A stretch of 64,000 nucleotides of DNA, from assembly GCF_000165395.2 (NCBI RefSeq), contig NC_010574.1, forward strand, positions 1-64,000, read 5' to 3'. This stretch comes from Babesia bovis T2Bo (lineage: Eukaryota; Apicomplexa; Aconoidasida; Piroplasmida; Babesiidae). A program made the position numbers and the translations under genes. Under the pieces are notes generated by a model. That model searched no databases. It was not told the DNA's origin and saw only the letters and a list, made by a program, of their open reading frames with translations. Below, piece by piece: positions 21,491 to 33,080 of this stretch; the stretch's first letter is position 1, and each line of letters begins with the position of its first letter.

Positions 21491-21813
21491 TGTGTCACCA
21501 CCCCTTGTTTCGAGAGTGTCCAGTGAGAGTCAGTGGTAGTCAAGGTCAATGTATCGGGGTGGAATCCTAGGGAGGTGGAGCGCGCCGTTGGAAGTAGTGG
21601 CGCCTTCGGCGCGACAGTATGTTGGTGGCGCGCAGTGAGAGTACTAGGGGATTCCACTATAACAACGGGATCGCCACCAAGGCAGTACCTAGTGGAATCC
21701 CATACAATAGTATGCGCGCCACCAATCTACGGGCGCGCTCAGTATATATAGGATTCCACCCCAATAGCCAGACCACTCTCTCACCACTGTGAGTACTCCT
21801 AGAAGCACTGACA
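21491..21813. promoter_or_regulatory. Bidirectional ves1 promoter region with nested inverted repeats
   Basis: The 323 bases between the start codons of the divergent ves1beta (minus) and ves1alpha (plus) genes form a quasi-palindrome. Four pairs of inverted arms nest: 21556-21569 with 21749-21762 (14/14), 21578-21586 with 21732-21740 (9/9), 21622-21634 with 21713-21725 (13/13), and 21648-21659 with 21690-21701 (12/12). The inner two pairs centre on about 21674 and the outer two on about 21659. The offset is explained by extra bases, including the GCGCC hairpin, in the left half. A TATATATA run at 21743-21750 lies about 64 bases before the alpha ATG. In B. bovis the active ves locus has a divergent alpha/beta pair sharing a quasi-palindromic bidirectional promoter; the match in layout is close. 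Confidence 0.85.
21600..21612. repeat. GCGCC hairpin in ves1 promoter
   Basis: GCGCC-TTC-GGCGC within the left half of the divergent promoter. It has no counterpart in the right half and accounts for part of the asymmetry of the quasi-palindrome. Confidence 0.8.
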
Positions 21814-24800
21814 ATGGCCCCTGCAAGCACTTTCACGCCGAAGGCGTCCCTGACTGACGCTCCTACCAACCTGAAGGAGGCCATTGACTGGGTCCTGAGG
21901 GTAACTGGTAAGGATGGTAAGAAGAATGATGGTACGTCGCTGTAGACATTTGGATAGTATGCGCGCCGTATTGATGCTCCCTGTCAGTGCCCGTTATAGT
22001 GGCGCGCCTTAGTGCTATGGAAATCATTATTGTACAGAATGCATATGTGGCCTGGCGGCGGCCGTGACTGACCTACTGCAGTCAGTACAACTGGAGTACA
22101 ATGGTAAGTAGACAGTAGTATACCAGTTCAGAACCATTATAGGATATCAAGGAGATACTAAGGAAGTTGACACCAGCAAAGGCGCCTCTGAACAGCAAGT
22201 CACAGACCGTCTCAATGGGCTATTCTCTCTGGTACAGGGACTAGGTGGTACTGCAGTGGTCCGGACCTATATAGACCAGCTGGCACAGGTACTCAGTGCA
22301 CTCGTTGGGTGGAGTGAGATAGTGAAGTGTTGGGGCAGTGGTGGCGATGGCAGCTGCAAGGGTGGTGGTACGGGCAATGAACACGGCCAAAATGGCACGT
22401 GCGAGTATCTAGAGGATGTTAAGCCGAACAAACCATGTGAACAGTGTAAGTGTATGAAATGGAAAGTGAAGAATCCGAACACCGATGGAACACCACTGGG
22501 AAGGAAGTGTCAGAGGTGTAGTGATAGTGGTGATGATGATACGTGTAGTTGTAGTCCTCCTGGTGGTGGCGGTTGTAGTCCTGGCAAGTGCAAATGCGCT
22601 TTAGCTGGCAAATGCTGCAAGTGTTGTTGTAAGGGTAGATGTGGGTGTAAGAAGGAGTGTAGATGTATCGAAGAAGACAAAGACAAGGTCAACGACACAT
22701 ATAAGCGTGGTCACCGTATATACAATGACTCGTATCAGTCAGCATATGGAGAAATGTCGTTTCCATATATAGGTGAAGAAGGATATTATCTTATCAAATC
22801 CGTATGGACAGATCTACTGGAGAGGGGTGGTAGTATGCCCCCGTCACAACGTCGCCACCACTGTGCCCAGACATTACTGGGCTCAGTATGTCTCATCTGG
22901 AGTGGCATTACTTATATGTATTGGACAGGCAAGTACCATAAAAGTAGTCCCCGGTGGAACAACCACATTTTGGATGGTAGTGGTCTCGATGATGGTACCC
23001 TATCACAATGGCTACAGGCCCTAGGGTTTCCTAGGGATATGCTTAATAACCATGGTCCTGGAAATAGATGGGATGCTATTATATGGGATGGGTTTATGGG
23101 TAAGTTATATTTGGGATTCCCGCATACCAGTGACAATGCTGCCCATGGCAGTGACCATAATGATAATACATTTAGGAGTCCAGCTGGTATGAACTATGCT
23201 GGATATATACATACCGTAGACAGGGGTGCATTTGATAGTGATGTCTTTAAGGAGAATGGCAAGGACATTAACAAGAACAAGCTCGGTGCCATTTTCAAGC
23301 TATATATTCTATCATGTGCCTATTTTACTGGGTTACAGAAAAAGAATACCACTGAAAGTACTCCAAGAACCCCTAAAACCATCCGGGAAATCTTATACTG
23401 GCTTAGTGCATTGCCCTATAGTCCGGCATACCCAGAGATACTGCAGCATTCCAAGGAAGTAATGAAGAAGGTAGCACCAGACGTCGGAGACAAAAAGCAA
23501 CTTTCGTTCTACCAAACAGGCCGCACAGCACCCATTACCGTTCATGAATTCAACCTGTTTGCCCACTTCCAAGCGGTGACCCAGTACTGCCCACTGGTCC
23601 TCATAGGTATCCAAGGAGGATTACACAGTACTAAGGGCACTGACAAGACTACAGAACCACCTATCCATTCACTCTACGCTAACACTGAATGCCACTTCAC
23701 CTACCCAGCAGTGTCCATCCAGGCATACAACCAGGTGGTACACTACATTAGGGCTCTGTTCTACCAGTTGTACTTCCTTAGGAAGCAATGTGCAGTTAAA
23801 GTGGCTCTAGGAGGGAAGTGGCGTGAGTGTAGGTATGGGGATGGAGTGCTTGGGAGGGATGTAGTTAGCTGGATGTGCCTGGGGTGTGACCCCATGGGAC
23901 ATGATAGGAAATGTAGGGTAGAGAAGGTAAAGGAGGGGTTGGGTGGGGTAGTGAATAAGCTAAAGGCATTGGAAGGGGAGGCTGAGAGCACAGGGGGGAT
24001 CAATGGGGTGAAAGAGTTAAGGGAAGGAATAGAGAAGCTGAGGGATATACTGGAGGCTATCGGTGAAGTGGTGGTACAATTGGGTAATGCCCAGGAGAGG
24101 TTGGATAGGGGGAATGCAGATCTAGGGGGAGTGATGAATGCACTAAAGAAAGTAGAGGGGGTGAACAATGGGACGAATGATTTCAAGGGGGTACTACAGG
24201 AGGTACTAGGGAGATTGGAGAAACTGGTGGAGGCACTAGAGAAGGCGGGTGGACTAAAGGATGTTAAGGAGAAGGTTAAGACGGCACTAACGGCGGCTAA
24301 GGATGTAGTGGGGAAGCAGAACGGTACTGATGTTGATCCATGTAAGAACCTAGTGAGTGCTGCTATCGATGGCTTGCAAAAGGCATTGGATGCATTGAAG
24401 GAGGGAGTGGAGAAGGACATAATAGAAAAGCAAAGACGATTATTGGAAGCGAAAAAGAATCTATCGCATGTATTTGCAGTAGGTGTATCGGTTGATGAAG
24501 AGTACACCGCACTACTCAATGCCATTAACCAGCTCATCTCCATCTGCAACTCTCCCAAGTGCCCTGGATGTACAAAACACTCCACCAAGTGCGGCCAAAA
24601 AGCAGAGTCCACTATCTGTGAGAAATGCCTCCAACCCACCACCACTGGTGTTCCCTCCCCCCTACAGGCATTCCTCGAAGACAGGTTACCAGGTTTTAGT
24701 TGTCAGAATGTAGTGGACCAGGAGACCGAGAACCCAGACTACCCACTCGCTGCATCCCACCTAGGACACTGTAATGGCTCAGGCCAATGCTGTCCATTGC

Positions 24801-26008
24801 CAATGGGATTTAGAAATCAATTCTATAGTGGCATCCGTGATTGTACCGGTAAACGCCTTTATGGAATCCTCTACTTCTTCAGTAACGAGAACATGATGCA
24901 GTCTTGCGTTTATACACTAGTGAGGGTCACTGCAGCACTCAGTGCCACAACACCACAGGTACTGGGTGATGTCTTTGGGTTCTTTAGGGGTGGTGTAGGA
25001 GAGAAGGAACAAGGAAAGAACAAGAACGGGCAGGATGACACGCCATGTAAGCACGAAGGGGATCCATCTCAGAAAAAGGATGAAGAATACTTTTGCGGCT
25101 GGTGTGCCTCTGGGTTACGTGATGAGGTAAAGAAGATAGAGTGGGTACAAAGTGCACTGGGTGGAAAGGACTACAGAACGAGTGTCGGTAAAGCGCTAAT
25201 AGATATTAAGGGAGACAAGGGTAGTGTGAGTGCTCCATTGTCCAATCCTACTACCACCACCACTACTTCCCTCTCGACTCTCACAAAGGACTCCGAGTAC
25301 CTCTCCCCCCTAACCGGTGAACTGTATACAGCCGTGAGTGCCACTTTCGGTAACACATACCTCTCATGGGTACTATATCTATCAGATGCGCTTCATTCAG
25401 GACTAGAGTCACTGTCTGAGGCATTCCGTAATATTGAATGCCGGGGCTGTAAGGGACAGTGTGACCCCAATAAGTGCAAGAAGGGAGAGCACGGACAGAA
25501 GAGTGATGCAGGTAGCGCCGGACTATGCCAGTGCCAATCAATCGTATCATGTACCGGGGTACTGCCAGTGTTGTATAGACATGGATTCAGCTACGGTAAC
25601 CCATTCAATCTGGAGGGGTATGAACAGAAGGATGGAGAGACGGAGGGGGATTATAGTATTACACAGAGCAGAGACACGAAGCATTGCCACGAGTTCTTGG
25701 ACAGTCTCAGTGCAGTGATTGACAAGAACAAGCAGGCCACCTCTCAGGAACAGCACCCCCTCACCAATCTCCTCTCCCAAGTCGGCAAGCTTCAATACGA
25801 CATACGGCTCCCTTGGATCTTTGTTCTCACGCTAGCATGGCTAGTGGCGGTACTCTACCTAGCCTTTGGTGCCATATGGCCACTGGACTGGGCACATATG
25901 AGGTCACACTGGTTACGGGGTGGAGAACACCAGTGGCAATGTATGTGGTATAAGGTGATGACGGGGAGGAAGGGGGTGGAATTGATAGAGTATTTTGGTA
26001 GGAGGTAG
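21814..26008 (+). CDS. ves1alpha (VESA1a) gene, complete, three exons
   Basis: Exons 21814-21931, 22038-22103 and 22143-26008 give 1349 residues; both introns (106 and 39 nt) are phase 1. The start is the ATG at 21814, which opens MAPAST and reaches NLKEAIDWVLRVTG, as in the facing beta gene. Domains in order: conserved N-terminus; cysteine/lysine-rich domain (about 190-235, KCKCALAGKCCKCCCK); conserved blocks with VCLIWSG, REILYWLSALPYS and FYQLYFLRKQC; a predicted coiled-coil region (about 648-838, alternating K/E/L heptads); further cysteine-containing conserved blocks; then a transmembrane helix near residues 1285-1312 (VLTLAWLVAVLYLAFGAIW) and a short cytoplasmic tail ending YFGRR. This is the VESA1a layout (CKRD, then VDCC, then anchor) of B. 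bovis: a red-cell-surface antigen involved in cytoadhesion and antigenic variation. Probably driven by the shared promoter at 21491-21813. It is the only intact ves1 gene in the window. Confidence 0.93.
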
Positions 26009-26090
26009 TGGCAAAGTAGTGGCGCCTTCGGCGCAACAGTGCTGTAATGTGGTCGTTAGTATCGTGGCTGTGAATGGATGCAGTGACAGT
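26009..26090. other. 3' flank of ves1alpha with GCGCC hairpin
   Basis: Thirteen bases after the ves1alpha stop lies GCGCC-TTC-GGCGC (26022-26034), identical to the hairpin in the promoter. Within about 80 bases the sequence passes into the AT-rich region. Confidence 0.7.
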
Positions 26091-28900
26091 TTTACTAAGA
26101 CCTTTTTAAAGAATTTCATAGATGTTCTACTAGACTATGAGTAATTGTGTGGTTAATATACAACCAAAATCACTTAAGATTCAAAAAAAGTTGCAGATGC
26201 TAAGAGTACTAGCATCGTAGATAGTATAGTTAATGTAAAACTCTTTTGTGAAAAAATATTTGATAAATATACAAATAGATGTGACATATTATTAAAATAA
26301 TGCCTACAATCTTTGTAAAATTAAGTTTTATGTTGCATTTAACAATATTGTTAGCTTATGCGATATGATGTAGACAGGAAACATAACCATTGACTATGAT
26401 ATAATAATGTAAATATATCTAACCACAAATTATTAATGAAAAAAAATAAACAATATACTGTAACATAGTACATCAAAGTAATTCTATTATACATCTAATT
26501 AATAACGTTATAACTTTCAAAAATAAAATTATTTATCATTATTAATTGTAAATAAAGACAGATATTAAAAATATAAACTTAAATATTTTAGAAATTAATT
26601 AATTCATGTAATGAAATTCGGCAAAGTGACAAAATGGAATAATTTATTCATCAATGGATATGTTACACGTCTATTATATATATATATATTGTTGAAATAT
26701 AGACTATGTAACGTCAAATACTCTAACTTTAATGAATTAAAAAATTTTTACTGCAATATGGTTTTAATTTTTGTCCCATTGTGAATAACTATTGTATGTA
26801 TCATTATAGTATGTGTTAATATATTCATTTAAATTACTTTTAATAATTATAATCATTTACATAATAATTGTATTGATATTATAAATGTACGATGACTAAG
26901 ATAATAATAAAAAAATTGTAACATACTACAGTTAAAATCAAAAAAAAATTTTTTTTGCAAAGTAAATACTTAAAAAAAGTTTAGTACATATTAAATTTAC
27001 GTCGTAAAAAATGTTCAAGTTGACGTTTAAAAAATAAAAATGTCGATAGTTTATATAATTTTATATAAATTTATACTTTGTATTAGCGATTTATATATGA
27101 TGAGTTACACGTTTTTTATATAAGCATTAAAAGTCAACGTGACTACTGACATGGTAAAAAAATGCTATTAGAATACATTAATACAAAAAAATGTTAAAAA
27201 AATATACGTTGTTATATTTCTATATTAATGACTGCACAATATACATTCACTTAAAAAATAACAAACGATACTTGTGTTGTTGAATTCAAATATTACCAGT
27301 ATATTTTATTTTTTGATAAATTGTAATTTTATACTCTACGATGTATCTAATGTAATCCATTATAGAAATATTTTTCAGTTTAATGCAATGTATATAACGA
27401 AAACTCTAATTTTGTTATAAGCATATATAAATAAATATGTATATGATGTATTGTGATTTCATATTACTATGAAAATTAATATTTTATTTTTTGTTAGAAA
27501 TCATTGTCCTCTGTAAAATATTTCAGAATATTGATATATTAATAGTTTAACTTGACTGTTTTTATTAACATATGACACGTTAAATGGAAAACATTGTAAA
27601 ATACCAGCTTTAAGTAATCGGCTTGATTTGTTGTTTATATTGTTTGGCTTGTGCATAGTATTTGTATGTCATATTTAAAAAACATGATCTATATATTACA
27701 CGTATAGTAATATACATGTTTTGATTATTATTAGTCATGTTGTAGATGTATAATTACATTGTGCATCACTTCAGTACAGCAACTGTTTGATAAAAATAAA
27801 TAATCTGTTTCATTATTGAATGTAGAACATATATAATTCTATAATTATTGTAAGCAGTAACATTTTTACTCACTCAAAATCTGTTTTTTCAGAAATATTT
27901 GTTGGCTTTATATCATGTAAATTTATAAAATGCATTGACTGTTAAATGTTATTTACACATAATTATCATGTAAAAAATTAAATAAGGTTATATTATATTG
28001 TAAAATTTTGGACATATATATATTTATAATTAACACATATTATTGGTGTGTTTCAAAATACGATGCGTACGTTTTGTACTTGGATATTATTTATTTAATA
28101 TAATTTGTTAATATTTGTTCATATCATTACTATATGAAAAAAAGCGTTAAGTTAATTATTTTGGTGCATGTTATTGTGTAATATTGTTGCGTGAACATTC
28201 AAAACAATATTTTCATTTTTTTTACGTTCATTCCGTTAAATGGTTTACTTTTCAATATTTATTCTACTATCAATTGGATATAGTTTACTTTCATGTATTA
28301 TTAATTTCTTTGTTCTTATTTATAATTTTTTTAAAATATTTTTTAAATGGGCATACGTTAACATTTTTACATTCAAATATATATATTTTTTGTTTTCACA
28401 ACTATATATTCAATTGTTATTTTTATTATTTAATTTTAAACTATGTTATAGAAATTGTTGTTTAAGGTTGTTATCTATGTTGGCTAATGAGTAATTTATC
28501 ATATTTGTGTATTTTAAATTTGATTACGTTATTTATCTTTGGGAAATTGTTGTTTATTTAGAATTGCGTTATCATATCGACAGATGACTACTTTATTAAC
28601 GATTGATATTTTTACATCAATTTAAATGACTAGTTTTTCACTAAAGTTAAGCATAATATTAGCAGATCACAGATGTGCAATATCAAGAAATAATAAAGTG
28701 GCGATTGTTTAAATTTGTAAATGAGCTTATTTTAACAAGCATTCATATGTCGGTTCTTAAGAGAATTTATTATGGAAATGGTATTATTATTACTATGTAT
28801 TTCAGACACCGATGGGTACTCAAAGTACATTGGATTAAATATTGTATAGAAAGGCATAACATCAGACAATTTTCTTTCAAAAAAGCTTAGATCTTTTCAC
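26091..28900. other. AT-rich gene-free region, candidate centromere
   Basis: About 2.8 kb with very high A+T, by eye around four fifths, against roughly 55-60% in the flanks. It has many A and T runs (for example A9T8 near 26940), frequent ATATAT and TAATAAT words, and no obvious long tandem repeat. The only open frames are phenylalanine/tyrosine/isoleucine-rich products expected by chance in such DNA. Piroplasm centromeres are proposed to be short AT-rich, gene-free regions, one per chromosome. This stretch fits and would make the chromosome acrocentric, with a 26-kb short arm. Not proven by sequence. Confidence 0.6.
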
Positions 28901-29950
28901 TGACATACTAAGCATCAACGAAAGCTAACCTGCCAGTTCATTAAAAATGTGACCCATCATAGCGTTACGTTTACAAGAATGACATATAGTAATATAAATA
29001 TACTTAATTCTTTTGACTTATTAGGAATTGACATATTCTTGAAATTGTAAATGTCCTACATTGAATTTATCACAATACGCAAATAATACAAAAATATTTT
29101 ACAGCATTTCACTGTGCTGTAAAAGTACAGCGGGATCGTCTTTAAATGTGAAAGAAAAATAATGCTGATAATCCTTATAGGAGGCGTAAGTAGCTTGTGG
29201 AATGATAACGTTAGGTCTTGAACTATATTGTTGAGGAGCAAAACTAATAATGAATGCCGTAACATGTGAATAACAATGTAGAACAAATGGAGTGAGCAAT
29301 GCCCAGAATGACGTTGTTTACCTGTGGTTCATTGAGCATCAACAGAAACAATTACATATATTATACAAGCATCTCAATCATAATGTTAATAGACAATGTG
29401 GTGCATCGTAACCAACATTTAGATCAGTTAAACATTTAACTAGGGCTCCAAAATAATGGCGTTATTCAACACATACGACGAAACTATAAAACAAAAACAT
29501 GACTACAAATCATTCCTCTTCACAAATGAAAATATGAAACAGCGCTCACATTATGATTCCATGTGAAACGATGTGTATATATTGATACCACCCCAATTTA
29601 TTTTATGTGAATTGAAGCCTTCAACAATTAAAAATAAAACTGTAATCAAACAAGTTAAACCACATATACAATATAAAATTCGTGTTGTATATAAATTTCG
29701 GATGATTCTTATTTTCACCTTTTTAGCCCTTTTGTATCAACACATTTGAAGATGTTGTAGCTAAAAAACGAAAATACACGTTAAGCATATGAAATATACA
29801 TATGATGTACGTTCTTTGTATAATTTAACATTGCAATGAGGATAGAGAGAAATGATTACTTCCTTGGGACAACACAGGTGTTACTGGTGACCAATTAGGG
29901 ATAAAATCATGGAACGGACGTCTTTAATAGGGTTTGTGTAGTCACTAACA
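28901..29950. other. Right shoulder of the AT-rich region, no gene seen
   Basis: Composition rises gradually toward the core value. Short frames on the minus strand (29056-29299) have no features. The segment just before 29951 is the presumptive promoter of the next membrane-protein gene. Confidence 0.4.
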
Positions 29951-31591
29951 ATGGATATAAACACTTTTGACGACATTATCGCCACTCCTGTATTTCCTCC
30001 TTTAAATGACATTTTTTGCACTATTAGTAATGGTACTTTCAACGTTATCTTTACTATCTTGGCTATAGCATTGATTGCGTTTTTTACCGCACAATTTGTG
30101 TACATACTGGCATCATTTTATTATGAGGATAGGAAACAACAGGATGAGAAACAACGGGATAAGAAAGAGCCTGTTACTCTTGCATTATCCTCCTTTATTG
30201 TAATAACTTATGTAGCAGTTTTAATATGCGGGCATTACTGTGGCTTTATGTTAAAACCCTTAAACAAATGGGTTTTAGGTTTTATTATTTGTGGAATACT
30301 CCTTGTTTCCGTCTGCTGGATTATGGTTATTCAGGAGGCTTTTTTCGACCATGTAAAAAATGGCATTCTGGTTTACATCCCACATCTGTGCTATGTTTTG
30401 TTGTTTGCAACATTTATTACGTGCTGTGGTATTATGAAATGCTTTACAATGGAGCCAAACAATTGTCATTTGTGTTTTTACATTTTGGGTGGCTTATCTT
30501 TTGTTTGGCTTATTGTGTATTCTTACTTCGCCGTATCAAATTATTTCGATAAGGGAGGAGAACAGAATGGTACATCATGTTACAAGAAATTCATGCTTCA
30601 CTTTCTAGCATTGAACATGCTTCTAACAGTAGCTGCGACAATAAGTGCTTATCAAGTGAATACATATAGGCTAAGATTGCAAGAAATAGAATTGTTTAAT
30701 GTGGTGCTTTCAGGGTTAGGAATGGGCCTTATTATATCTGCAGTTACTATACTTTCCACAACGTACTCAGATCATAAAGGCACTCCTTTCCACACATTTA
30801 TAGCTGTTGACATTGCCGTTACTATACCATTATTACGCTGCTACTATCTGGGCAAGGCAGTACTTTACCAAAGTTATGGTAAGAATTACGTACCTTTATC
30901 TACTTGGGGTGATGATACATCATCAGATTCATGTGAGGAAGATAATCAATCCACAACCAGGGAGTCAGATCCGTCATTAACGGAACAAAATTCTCCAGGG
31001 GAAGATACCCCCTTACCACCTGACGATAACCTTCACGGAAGCAATGCAGTGCAATGCTCGATCGAAACAAATGTGGAGAACGCTCCTTTATCTGCTTCTG
31101 AGGATGGTGTATCCAACATTACAACATCTCTCACGACTCCAACAAATGCTACCTCTGATTATGCACCACCTTTTTGCCAAGAAGAGGTTACATATATACT
31201 ATCAAGAACAGGATTTATCATATTATGTGCCGGCTTGATAGCAACCTTCACCAGTACATTGGTGATGGCTGGCACTATGGATAAAAATTCAAGACAAAAT
31301 GGATCCAAAAACCGACGGCTCACACACGTATTATTTGTATTAACAGCTTTGTTGACCATAAATACGCTTTTCTTTATTCGTCTCACAAATCCTTTACAGG
31401 GAATTTATTCCATTGATAAAATATTTTTTTCTGTCTTGGGTTCATTAATAATAGTTACGATTGTGGGAGGCGCCATATTACTCTGTATAATTGCAAATAA
31501 AAATAAAGAATCACAATGGGATATTTTACTACCTTTGGCTTTTTATCTCATTATGATTTTACTCACGTTATTTTATTATTTGGACTACTAG
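29951..31591 (+). CDS. Multi-transmembrane protein, about 12 spans (mtm-like)
   Basis: A 546-residue single-exon protein with about twelve membrane spans. Eight lie in the first 310 residues. Then comes an acidic serine/threonine/asparagine-rich loop (about 318-410, with several potential N-glycosylation sites), then four more spans to the C-terminus. A DRKQQDEKQRDKKE basic/acidic patch lies between spans 1 and 2. The sixth span contains ISAYQVN, as in the ten-span protein at 12227-13555, and flanking spans align in spacing, so the two are probably paralogues on opposite sides of the AT-rich region. Candidate member of the Babesia multi-transmembrane family; transport substrate unknown. Confidence 0.75.
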   Translation: MDINTFDDIIATPVFPPLNDIFCTISNGTFNVIFTILAIALIAFFTAQFVYILASFYYEDRKQQDEKQRDKKEPVTLALSSFIVITYVAVLICGHYCGFMLKPLNKWVLGFIICGILLVSVCWIMVIQEAFFDHVKNGILVYIPHLCYVLLFATFITCCGIMKCFTMEPNNCHLCFYILGGLSFVWLIVYSYFAVSNYFDKGGEQNGTSCYKKFMLHFLALNMLLTVAATISAYQVNTYRLRLQEIELFNVVLSGLGMGLIISAVTILSTTYSDHKGTPFHTFIAVDIAVTIPLLRCYYLGKAVLYQSYGKNYVPLSTWGDDTSSDSCEEDNQSTTRESDPSLTEQNSPGEDTPLPPDDNLHGSNAVQCSIETNVENAPLSASEDGVSNITTSLTTPTNATSDYAPPFCQEEVTYILSRTGFIILCAGLIATFTSTLVMAGTMDKNSRQNGSKNRRLTHVLFVLTALLTINTLFFIRLTNPLQGIYSIDKIFFSVLGSLIIVTIVGGAILLCIIANKNKESQWDILLPLAFYLIMILLTLFYYLDY

Positions 31592-33040
31592 GTATGCCAA
31601 CCAACTCACTTTCTAAAATATTTAAAGTGATCCGGAGGCATTCATGAGAATCAGTATAAAACTTAGTGCAGAGTAATGCCACCGTTTAGGTATTCCATTA
31701 CGTTATATTGCTGAACAAAACAAAAACTGTACAACAGTAAATCGTAATAGATATCAGAATCACATAGAAAATATGATCATATAGGCGGTGAATCCAAATA
31801 AAACGGTGGTTGGTTATTGAAAACAGTTGCTGTTTAGTTTACCTATAGCATTCGGAAACTTGCATTTAACATTCCTCAGTGCTATTTATGTACGGAGGCT
31901 TTTAGATTTCATATGAAAATGGCTTCAATGTGCATATATACACGAAGGCAGATATTATCATAGCATTTATTTTTAGACCTAGATAATGCTACAATCTCCC
32001 TGTTCCATAGTAAATACGTCATTGTTTATGAGGAGCAAGCCTCGACTTTTGAAGCTGAGATAATCAAGTCTGATGCAACACCTAAAACTAAATGACGTAG
32101 CAATTACGCATCAAATGAGGTGGATGTCATATTAGCACTTCAATCTTAATCTTGTCAACCGAACATTGCATTAAGTAGAGGAGCAATCTAAAATGACTTG
32201 AAAACCGGGGACAATGCTACACAATTGTAACCAATATGTTCAATTATTTCTGCATGGATTCCTGTTCTCTTAGTCTAGTATTTGAATAACCAAGTATACT
32301 AGTACTAGGTTACTTAGTCATTTTCTTTCTTCCCTAATTTATTGTCGCAATTTTTGACTAATTATTTTTTTTGGAACATAGTAATCGGAACTAATTGCGT
32401 AATGTGTTGATGGAGACGTGCGGAATAAGTCCTTTATCATGGATAATGGGATTTTGACATTTTTTGTATTTTCCCTTGTTGAATTAACACCACCGTTGTC
32501 TTTATCTTGGATGATCTTCTCAAGTGTTTATTCAACGTGACTAAAGGTCGTACATGACCGCAAGAAGAGTTAATATTATCCTTTTCCACATCGGATTATA
32601 TGATCGGTTACGCACCAATGAATGGCATCTATTTCTTTAACGCATTAAAAATAACATAAAATTACATCTTTAATGCACAAATTGTCCCAGCAGTGTTAGA
32701 AAAGACCATTTAGTTAGATGTAAAGAAATTTCTGCGGCGAACTTAAAAAAATTGGTGTGGGCCATGAGACCCTTAGCCGTGTTATACATCATGCAAAAAG
32801 TAAAATTATACGCAATTTTAACCATATGGATACCACAATGATATGTACTGAATTAAAATTACAATATTGGCGTACTTCTGTTATGGTGTGAGAAGCATGT
32901 CTAAATGTGATCCAAAACTCTTAGATGCCTAGGGTATATTGTTGAATTCTGTTACATGAAATACATGGGTCAAATATCTAGAATGATCTTATTCATTTGT
33001 AAATAATGTGATTTAATATCCAACCCATCATACATCGCTA

Positions 33041-33080
<40 letters not shown>

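Noticed and set aside
22256..22258. GTG as the start of the ves1alpha gene (likewise 4817)
   Set aside because: The frame is open upstream, and two further exons with conserved sequence and an ATG at 21814 join in phase.
23761..24645. Long minus-strand frame (294 codons) antisense to ves1alpha
   Set aside because: It mirrors the lysine/glutamate coiled-coil coding region of the plus-strand gene, giving serine/threonine/phenylalanine-rich shadow sequence. The same shadow occurs at 6565-6924 in the truncated copy.
28184..28494. Overlapping open frames of 84-93 codons in the AT-rich block
   Set aside because: Products are phenylalanine/tyrosine/isoleucine-rich in two frames at once, as expected by chance in DNA with very high A+T; no signal, domain or codon pattern.
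29056..29299. Two overlapping minus-strand frames near the AT-rich border
   Set aside because: No shared features with known secreted or membrane proteins; different frames of the same AT-rich DNA.
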